Assembly (NCBI GenBank): GCA_022410635.1
Contig: JAJVDF010000018.1
Span: forward strand, 1,480,244 to 1,544,243
Length of the DNA: 64,000 bases
Direction of reading: 5' to 3'
Origin: Tretioscincus oriximinensis
Lineage: Eukaryota; Chordata; Lepidosauria; Squamata; Gymnophthalmidae
The translations under genes were made by a program, and so were the position numbers. Every line of letters begins with the position of its first letter. Position 1 is the first letter of the stretch. This document shows positions 1 through 64,000 of this stretch, in pieces. Below the pieces are notes generated by a model. The model saw only the letters and a list, made by a program, of their open reading frames with translations, was not told where the DNA came from and searched no databases.

Positions 1-690
1 CCATCGGCTTCAAGGAGTGCTCCCTGATTGTAGTGTTGTGTGATAGAGAAAATATTACTCACCTTATCTAGACTGACCAGATTTTCTGAGACCCAAACCG
101 GGGTAATTAATATTCATGATAATTTGCATATTCACAAATATGCAAATTACCCACCAACATTCTTTTCCTTCCAAAATTCCAGCCCAAGAAATCGGTGAAG
201 CATGTGAGATTTTTTTTAAGTGTATGAGAATTTTTAAACTGAGAATTTTTGGAGTACATCAGAATTTTTAAATTTTTTACAGAGGGGAAGGTGCCTTCAG
301 AAGCTGCCCCCCCTAGTGATGGTGCAGCTATTTTAAAAAAAATTGAAGCGTGTGAGAAACTTATGAAGTGTGTGAGAATTTTTATTTTTTTTACAGAGGG
401 GAGGGTGCCTTCAGGAGCTGGTCTCAGATGCCAGAGCCCCCTAGTTGTGCTGCAGTGAATTTTTATTTCAAAAAAAAATCAAAAAAAATTTTAAAGATTT
501 TTTTTCCCTCAGCAAAAACCGGGGAAATGGCGGGGGTGGGGGTGGGAGGGGGGCATAGACACCCCAAAACCGGGTTCCCCCCCAAAAAGGGGGCATCTGG
601 TCAGCCTAACCTTATCCATCCTGTGCACGGTTTTATACACTTCAATTAGATCACCTCTCAAACACTCCTATCCAAGTAATAGCTTCTCCT
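1..690 (-). mobile_element. CR1/L3-type LINE 3' fragment, split by a hAT-like insertion
   Basis: 1-68 and 609-690 together match the reverse complement of the LINE 3' region seen in better copies at 7.9-8.1 kb (the RT C-terminal end, GDLIEVYKIMHG-like). The two parts are separated by the 540 bp element at 69-608, with the 8 bp ACCTTATC repeated at the junctions. Degraded, no open frame. Confidence 0.8.
69..608 (-). mobile_element. hAT-like non-autonomous DNA element, long form, in a LINE
   Basis: The ends are TAGACTGACCAG on the left and CTGGTCAGCCTA on the right, an imperfect terminal inverted repeat. It is flanked by an exact 8 bp duplication, ACCTTATC (61-68 and 609-616), which together with the end structure suggests the hAT superfamily. 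The interior holds two diverged copies of a segment with TGCACC/CTAGGGGG and runs of A/T, and a palindromic pair of octamer motifs near 122-147. There is no transposase frame. It belongs with the copies at 50844 and 59237 (long) and at 15722 and 58354 (foldback). Confidence 0.75.
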
Positions 691-1084
691 TTAGTTTCTG
701 CACTAAATGTTTGTTTTCTAAAACAGTATGTTTCCTGTATTAGCGATGCTGCCTGTGAAGCCCTTGCACTTCCAGCTTTAAAGCTCTGTAATACCAGGCC
801 ATGCTTGCTTGCATATTTCACTAAGGCTGCATCCAGACAGGGTCAATAATCAACTAGGAAGTAAAAATTGTGTTGTATTTTTGACTTATACTTGTTATAT
901 AAACTGACAGGTTTGGTGTTTTAGAACAGATTATTTGGATTCATGGTGTTCTGGGGGGAAAAGCTGTTGAACCATTATGTAAGGTTATTGTGGAAAGGCT
1001 GTGATAGATGTGTATCGTTTTAATGAGGAAATGTGAGGATGAGAAGCATCTGATATTGACCCAAAAATTATCCATTAGCATTTT

Positions 1085-1192
1085 TGCCTTCTTCAGTTTC
1101 AGACTGCCCAGGTACAATTGGTGGGCCACCAATTAGATGAGTTATAGCCTGATTCAGCAGAGCTTCTCTAATGTTCTTATGTTCTTATTTGG
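1085..1192 (+). mobile_element. CR1/L3-type LINE 3' end fragment
   Basis: Matches the 3' terminal segment of the better copies (CAGACTGCCCAGGT, then CTGATTCAGCA, ending in repeats of the octamer-like TTCTTATG). Heavily 5' truncated. Confidence 0.55.
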
Positions 1193-1822
1193 GGGGAGAG
1201 ACTATTGGAGTACTAGGACTTGCCAGTCTTGGCAACTAGCAAATAAAAAGGCTGAAGTGAGAGTGTGTCACCTGCACAGAAAATGTCACTTGTTAGGAGC
1301 TGACAGAAAGGCACAACTTGGACTATACTGTAAATATACTAATGTAAAACCTGTAAACTGACAATCTGGATTGTATAGACAAGTTCCTTATATGTTTTTT
1401 CTTTGCTGTAATATTAAACACAATGTTTAAGTTTAAGTTTAATGATTAGTCCATTGACCATATCATAAAAAATAGAATAAAATACATATATGATACTTCT
1501 AAAAAAATGCTGTAATAAAAAACTGTAACTGTAGGGGACTAACTAGAAGTGGTGCTGTAAAGGTCACTTGGGGCCTGAAAGAAAAGGATACATGAAACAT
1601 TTAAATTAACTTATCATGTTTCAGGTAAGAGCTGCTGATGCTAACATGGGATTGTTTTGCATCTTTGCCCATTTGATTTCTTTGTTGGTCAGACAGATAA
1701 AATCCCTTACACTGCAACACACTTCCAACATCAGGTGTACACTAACTTGGGTAGAGTATTGAAATTCTAAGTTATCTAATATATAGAGAGACAGGGATAG
1801 ATTATTAGATATAACAGAAATA

Positions 1823-1927
1823 CAGGGTGCTTCAAAAATGTATACACACTTTGAACTTCCATAGAAAATTTATTTACTGTTCTACAAAGTTAACTTTCAG
1901 GATTTCCCGATTTTTTGAAGCACCCTG
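1823..1927. mobile_element. Mariner/Tc1-type MITE, about 105 bp
   Basis: The ends are CAGGGTGCTTCAAAAA and the inverse TTTTTTGAAGCACCCTG, flanked by TA on both sides (1821-1822 and 1928-1929). TA target duplication and a CAGGGTG end fit Tc1/mariner elements. The 70 bp interior has no coding capacity. It lies 61 bp upstream of exon 1. Confidence 0.75.
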
Positions 1928-1988
1928 TATAGTGAACAGTCCCTACTTCTGAGTAGAACCTTGTCCTTCCCTTACTTTGTTGTTCTAG

Positions 1989-58317
<56,329 letters not shown>

Positions 58318-58353
58318 GTAATCATGATATTATGCAGTTTTGGTGTCTTAGCT

Positions 58354-58543
58354 TAGGCTGACCAGATTACCCCTTTTGGGTGGGTGTGTTAAAAACCCGT
58401 TTTGGGGGTGCCTCCAGTTTTTTTCTGAGGAAAAAAAAATAAAAAAAATTTTTTTGAAAAAACTTTCCTCAGAAAAAACTGGGAGGCACTCCAAAAACAT
58501 GTTTTCAACCCCCCCCCCCCAAAGGGGTCATTTGCTCAGTCTG
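58354..58543. mobile_element. hAT-like element, foldback form
   Basis: It starts TAGGCTGACCAG. The two halves are inverted (CCAGTTTTTTTCTGAGGAAA; TTTCCTCAGAAAAAACTGGG). The flanks TCTTAGCT and TCTCAACT match at 6 of 8. It lies 36 bp after the exon 22 donor. Confidence 0.7.
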
Positions 58544-59236
58544 TCTCAACTGCAATCTTGGTGTCCTGAAGCAATTGACTACCAGGATGGATACCTAGAT
58601 ACTATCTCCAACTTGAAGAGATATAGTCAGGATGCCTTTAAGGACCACTTGTGGGGAGTTGAAAACAGGTCAGAGTATCCACCTTCTTCTGCCTAAGAAT
58701 ATCCAGAAGAAACAGTGGGTCACAGTGTGAGCTAAATTATATGGACTATGGCCAGGCCTTCTCTTGCATTCTTAAGTACAGGCGTTTAATATTCTGGTGT
58801 TGTTGTTTGTAGTTTCTTCGGTTAGTTAGTTTAAATCTATGAACCTTTGCACCCATGATTCTCACAATACTAATTTCTCACAAAACTTTGAGATTTACAG
58901 TCTTCCAGTGAATCAACTACTATTACTGCAATCTGTGGTAATCTCTAGTACTCCTTTTTCAGCTACTTTATCTCACTACAAACAATGGCCATGATATAAT
59001 TCTAATTACAAACCATACCTACACCTTCACCAATCTCCTGGTTTGCAGGGAAGCAACCTGTGGTTTTAAGCATTGCTTGCTATTTTTCCATGATCACTTA
59101 CAAACAGTGTGCACCAATTAAAACCTAGTCAGATGCTTTTTCCATAAATGTTGGGCATTTGCAAAGCTCACTTCTGAACGATTTCAATATACCAAATCAC
59201 ACAACTTTTCATATTGTTAGTTAGATGACATTAAAA

Positions 59237-59600
59237 TAGGCTGACCAGATGACCCCCTTTTTGGGGGGGAAACCCGGTTTTGGGATGTCTACCCTGCCCT
59301 CTAAGGGCCAATTTTCCCATTTTTTAATGAGGAATTAAAAAAAAAAATTCACTGCACCACCACTAGGGGGCTCTGGAAACCGGGGCCAGCTCCTGAAAGC
59401 ACTGCATACTTTGAAAAATTCTCACACACTTCAGAAAAAATCTCACATGCTTCAAAAAATTCTCATGTGCTTCGTGAATTTCTCGGGCGGGAATTTTGGA
59501 GGGGTATGAATGTTGGTGGGTGATTTGCATATTCATGAATATGCAGATTAACATGAATATTAATTACCCCAGTTTGGGCCTCAGAAAAAGAGGGTTGTAT
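59237..59600 (+). mobile_element. hAT-like element, long form, right end decayed
   Basis: TAGGCTGACCAG start; CACCACCACTAGGGGGCTCT, repeated TCTCACA-type blocks, GATTTGCATATTCATGAATA and ATTAATTACCCC as in the copy at 69. The terminal CTGGTCAG is missing, so the right boundary is approximate. Confidence 0.65.
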
Positions 59601-60027
59601 GATTTCTATATGACTTGCCTTACACGCATAGCAGAAAATCTGACTACAGCATCTATTTGACTTCCGCAAGAATGGGTATTTGAAACTTCAGTTCAGAATG
59701 TAGTCCAATGCAATGCAGAAGTGATTAAATATACCCTAAGGCTCAAATTCTGTGCTATTCCTATTACTTATATTTCCGTCCCTCCCTATATCCTGGGGAT
59801 TCTTATATTGTTACAAGTGACATTACTAAATTAACCTCTCCTGATGATGATCTTAAGAGATCTCGTCCATTGTCTTTACTTGGGAAAATATTCTATAGAA
59901 TATATGGTACTTAATTCTGAGGTAATCAAGTGCTGAGTTTACAAGTGTTACCTTTAGCATATAAACGCTTCTATGTCACTGAAATCTCCATTTTACCACT
60001 AGCTGAAGAATAAAGCTAAATTCCATA

Positions 60028-60250
60028 TATAACATTTATTTATAACGCCCCTTTTTACCAAAGGGCAGCACACATAGCTTTTGTTGTTTTCTCCACAACA
60101 GAAACCCTGTGAAATAGGCGGGGTTGAGAGAGTTATAAAAAACTGTGACCCAAAATCACCCGGTTGGCTTTCATGGAGGANTGTGGAATAGAACCAGAAG
60201 ACTACCAGATAAGAGTCCAACACTCTAACTATTACACTAAACTGGTTCTC
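60028..60250 (-). mobile_element. Sauria-type SINE
   Basis: Same layout as 43868: minus-strand GAGAACCAGTTTAGTGTAAT, GCCAACCGGGTGATTTTGGG and an ATTT tail. An ambiguous base lies at 60181. Confidence 0.75.
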
Positions 60251-62225
60251 ATATTAAATGCCCATAATATTAAATTTGAAGGAGGTGGCATGCTGTTGCA
60301 TCTGTGGTGTTCTGAAAGACGCAAGTATTTCTTTATTGTGATGTTGATGGCCTCCCATTCTCTGCCAGTGTTGAGGGTGTCACTGACCTAGATAATAGTT
60401 CCATAGCCCATTCCATGTACAGGCCACCAGAATTCAGTTAAGTCACTTTGAAAGGAAGTGGCACAGAGAGCTTACACTTTACCATCCAAGACATGGCGGC
60501 TGAATGAATGGGATCTACGTACATCCAAGTGACTCAAAATTATGCAAGCCATTTTGGTTCTCTTTAAGCATTAAATGAGTACAGAAAAGTCATGTAATGG
60601 TATAAAAAATCATTTTGCTTTGGAAAATTATTCTTAAAATACAATAATGTAGCTAGAATGATCAATGTAAAATCTGTCCATAATTCTACTTTCCCATTCC
60701 CACCAGATCTTTTGTGGTTAAGAGTTTAAACTTTTTTCCCCAAAAAGAGGAAAATAGCATAAAAATAGTCACATTTCTGCAAAAGAGTTTTCTAATGAAC
60801 AAAACTATGTAAATTAAGTAAATATGTGTAAAAACATGTGATTCATTACCATCACAGAATTTAATTAATTGTCAGCACAGGACTTGAGATCTTAAGAATG
60901 TGTGTTGGCCATAAGGGAATAATTTTGTGTTTTTCTGACAGCAAGGGAAGAGTATTCAAGATCCCATCCATAACAGAACTCAATACAGCTGCTTAGAATG
61001 CAGCTAATACTTCTGTTCTATTGCTCAGGATTATGATCCCTCCTTTATGCTATCCTAATTCTGTTTTCCTGGCCAACACAAAGCAAATTATCTTCATTTG
61101 ACCCCAAGTTGACATCTAAGACATATGTTTAGCAACACTGAAGAGCAGTTGAGCCTTTTCTCTGTCATGTGCTATTTATTGCTCAAAAGCATGCCTCTTA
61201 TAAAAATGCATAAATATTTATACTGTACTAGAATAATTAAAAAAACATGGGCTGTCATAACAACCACAGTGTCAGATCATCCAATGGCCTTTCTGACAAA
61301 TGGAGAAATAAGTTAATTCTTTTGGGGCAGCATGAAATCTGAGCTATTCTTTGCTTTGTTTCTGGCCATTTTACTAACGTGCAGTAACTAAGAAGAGTAT
61401 GTACCATCAATATCAACTTTGTTACTATTTCTGCAGCTTAGCTCGGATTGATTTAAGTNTATAAATACTGCAGCTTTATTTTGTATGTTATTCATTTACT
61501 CAAATGTAAACCCCATTATGTTTAGTGTATAGTTTAGTGCAAATCCATCCCAGGGCTGGATTTAGGCTGGATTATGCCCATGGACTATATTTTATTTATT
61601 TATTTATGTATTTTACTCTCCCACTTCCCTCAGCTACTTTGAGTTTTATAATAATAAAAGCAATAAAAATATTAATATTTTCTTACTATTACTGGTAGCT
61701 ATATTTTCCCTAAATATGTCCCTGCTGATTCCTAATTCACTCCATGGGCACCTCCATGAGAACCTCTGTGCTGTTTTCTTGGGAAAAACATAGATGTGGT
61801 TTGCCACTGTGTATTTCTGAGAGAGAATGGAGATCAAACTGGCAACCCTCTGCTTTTCAGGCAGTTTATGCTATTGCTGAGGTACAATATTCCCAAGGAA
61901 ACCTTCAGGTAACTTGTAGCTTACTGAACTATACTACCAAGAAATCTTAGAGTCTGACCATTCAAAAAAGCAGCCATGATCTCTGTTGTTTTCAAATTAG
62001 GATTGCCCAAGGTTCCATTCACAAAACAAGACCAACTAATGCAATGGTAAATTAAGAGAATATTTTCTAGCATTTCACACGTGAAAGCAGGAGCAACTAG
62101 CTCATAAAGTCAAAATGAGTCACATCCCACTACATTCAGTAGCTTAGTTCTTGAGTCCATTCTCCTTCATAAGTATTTTATTTCATGGTAGGGTTACCAA
62201 ATGTCAATATTTATAAGGCCATGTC
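60250..62225. other. 3' intron, unassigned
   Basis: AT-rich with an ATTT run near 61590-61610. No exon of the gene and no other gene seen. Confidence 0.45.
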
Positions 62226-62395
62226 TATGTCCACCTGGGTGACCTTAGGCTAGTCACACTTCTTCAGAGCTCTCTCAGCCCANTTTCTTCAAAAGGTGTC
62301 TGTTGTGAAGAACAGAAGGTTATGCAAACTGCTTTGATTCCCTTCTGGTTGAGAAACGTGGGTAATACAAACTTTCTCTTCTTCTACTATTACTA
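62226..62395 (+). mobile_element. Sauria-type SINE, 5' truncated
   Basis: CCACCTGGGTGACCTTAGGC, CAGAGCTCTCTCAGCCC, GTGTCTGTTGTGAAGAACAG and a TTCTCTTCTTC end. Confidence 0.7.
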
Positions 62396-62564
62396 CAGCT
62401 ACTACTGTTATTGTTGTTTAGTGAAGCTGGGGAATGCTTTGGGAGCTCAACTTCCATGAGATTCCAGTGATGGCCGCTTCTTTTAAAACTTTCAGTCCTG
62501 ATTCATCCTACTTTTTTATATTTGAGTTCACTTTCTAATTTCCTGTTAGCATTCGATCGGTGAC

Positions 62565-62720
62565 TTGGATAGTGTACAGCAAGCTCAACTTTCTCATCTT
62601 CTGGTTCAACCGGTCAAAATTCTTCAGGAATAATGATTTTTTTGGTTTAATTTAGTTCTTCAGGACTCGAGATGGAGTAAAAGTACATATCTAACTCCAG
62701 CCTTGAAGAATGTAATTTTG
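62565..62720. mobile_element. CTGAAGAACT family foldback element
   Basis: TTAGTTCTTCAGGACTCGAG then GATGGAGTAAAAGTACAT on the right, with TTCTGGTTCAACC.GTCAAAATTC as the decayed opposite arm. Confidence 0.45.
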
Positions 62721-63624
62721 TTTTTTGGAATTTGTTCCACCCTTTGAATAGGAAATTGAGCATATCTAGATCTCACAGTAACTTCAAAAAAGATGGCTAA
62801 AGCTAAGAAATACTAGTATTTAACAATGTTCAGCTTTATTAATTGACTGGAGGTATTAGTGTGTGGGAAAGGGAGAAACCAAATTCATTTTCTGTGAAAT
62901 CTATGGATTTACTGTGTGAAATCCAACTTTGTGAATCTGGATTAACTTGATCTGGATTTCTGAATCAATGTGCTTCTGCATGAAACAGACTGAACTGCAT
63001 TACAAATTAAATAACAGGTGTACCATGCAGACGCTCTTCTTGATAATGTGACAAGGGTCTTGGTGATGCAAATGTGAAGGGTCTCTGTGAAGCATCCATG
63101 CCACAATTTGCCCATTTCACCATTGTCCAAAGGCAGCTGAAGCCTAAGCTGCCTACTGATTCTGAATGTTAGTCAGCTACCCTTGAAAGTGAATGGCATT
63201 CCTGTGCAGAAAGAAAGGTCTGCTGCATTGTTTGATTGGCAAGTGACTTTTACAGACTTTTACAAATCTGGTCTATGTACATAGTGCTGCTTAATACAGA
63301 TTAAGGATGAAAACATGTGAAGACCCTATAATATAGTCTATCATTTCTCCATTTTAGGCTGCTCTTGGCACACATCTAATCTGGATTAGATCTAGTCTGT
63401 TTTAGTTTGTATGTGCCAGTGAGCTTCTTAAATCAGATGAGTAAATCTGGGAATAAATGACCCTGGTCCATTTTCTCATACCATGCTTGGTTCAAAAGAA
63501 AATTTNAAAAATTTCTAGTCTTTCTGTTAAACAATCGGGTCACTTTAGAATATCAGTAAAAATGCAAATTTATAAAGCGATGCTGGAAGATAACCTCTAT
63601 TATAAATGTTACATTTGTTTGGTT

Positions 63625-63905
63625 AGAACATTAGAACATAAGAAGAGCCATATTGGATCAAGCCACAGCCCATCTAGTCCAGCATTCCGTCCCACACAGA
63701 GGCCTCTGCAAATGGTATCTCAGGAGTCCTGCCTGTTGCTCCATCCTGGAAGCAACATCCAGACATCCATCCTAGTACCCATTTATACCCTTGGTGTCCA
63801 TAAACCTGTCTAGTCCTGTCTTGAAACTATCCAAGCTGTTAGCTACCACTACTTCTTCAGGAAGTAAATTCCACAGGTCGATGACCCTCTGGGTGAAAAA
63901 ATACT
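63625..63905 (-). mobile_element. CR1/L3-type LINE 3' end
   Basis: TTAGAACATAAGAAGAGCCA tail and minus-strand 3' region to GGGTGAAAAAATACTTT, 5' truncated. Confidence 0.85.
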
Positions 63906-64000
63906 TTTATGGTTATGAAGGAAGTNCTAGAAATTCTAGAAAGGGAGCAGAACTTTGAACAGGTAAAAGGCAAGAAAGAGATACATAATGCCAAATTAAA

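Noticed and set aside
63925..64000. Possible next CROCC2 exon at the right edge
   Set aside because: The charged-looking translation (for example LEILEREQNFEQ) has no clear acceptor and does not resemble the segment expected after exon 22.

Overview
This window is vertebrate nuclear DNA, most likely from a squamate reptile (lizard or snake). It is AT-rich, exons are short and widely spaced, and the introns hold CR1/L3- and L2-type LINE fragments, Sauria-type tRNA-derived SINEs and many small inverted-repeat DNA elements. That repeat mix is what points to a squamate; the genus cannot be read from it. Scattered single N bases suggest a draft assembly.

One gene runs through the window on the + strand: the middle of a ciliary rootlet coiled-coil gene, which I assign to CROCC2, the rootletin paralogue. 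I find 22 consecutive coding exons between 1989 and 58317. Each has an AG acceptor and a GT donor, and all 21 junctions keep the frame, giving 1278 codons with no stop. The first exons (the protein N-terminus) lie left of the window. The last exons (the final coiled coil) lie to the right, because nothing after 58317 looks like the next exon. The protein is almost all charged heptad-type helix, broken by two Ser/Pro-rich linkers, one in exon 6 and one across exons 21-22.

By region: 1-1988 is intron with a LINE interrupted by a hAT-like element, plus a small mariner-type MITE. Exon 1 is followed by a 9.3 kb intron carrying two LINEs in inverted orientation (5.4-8.4 kb). Exons 2-7 (11.4-16.4 kb) encode the first coiled coil and the first linker. 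Exons 8-16 (19.9-37.8 kb) are spread among SINEs, L2-type LINE remnants and an internally deleted CR1-type LINE. A 9.9 kb intron with few clear repeats leads to exon 17 (47.7 kb), and exons 18-22 (54.0-58.3 kb) end the visible part. From 58.3 to 64.0 kb there are only repeats and unassigned intron sequence.

I see no second host gene, no RNA gene, no CRISPR array and no operon-like system. The observations most worth following are small non-autonomous DNA element families: a hAT-like family with full-length and foldback forms and octamer motifs, several other foldback families, and nested insertions. On the gene side, exon 6 has a weak donor with a strong frame-breaking donor 61 bp downstream.
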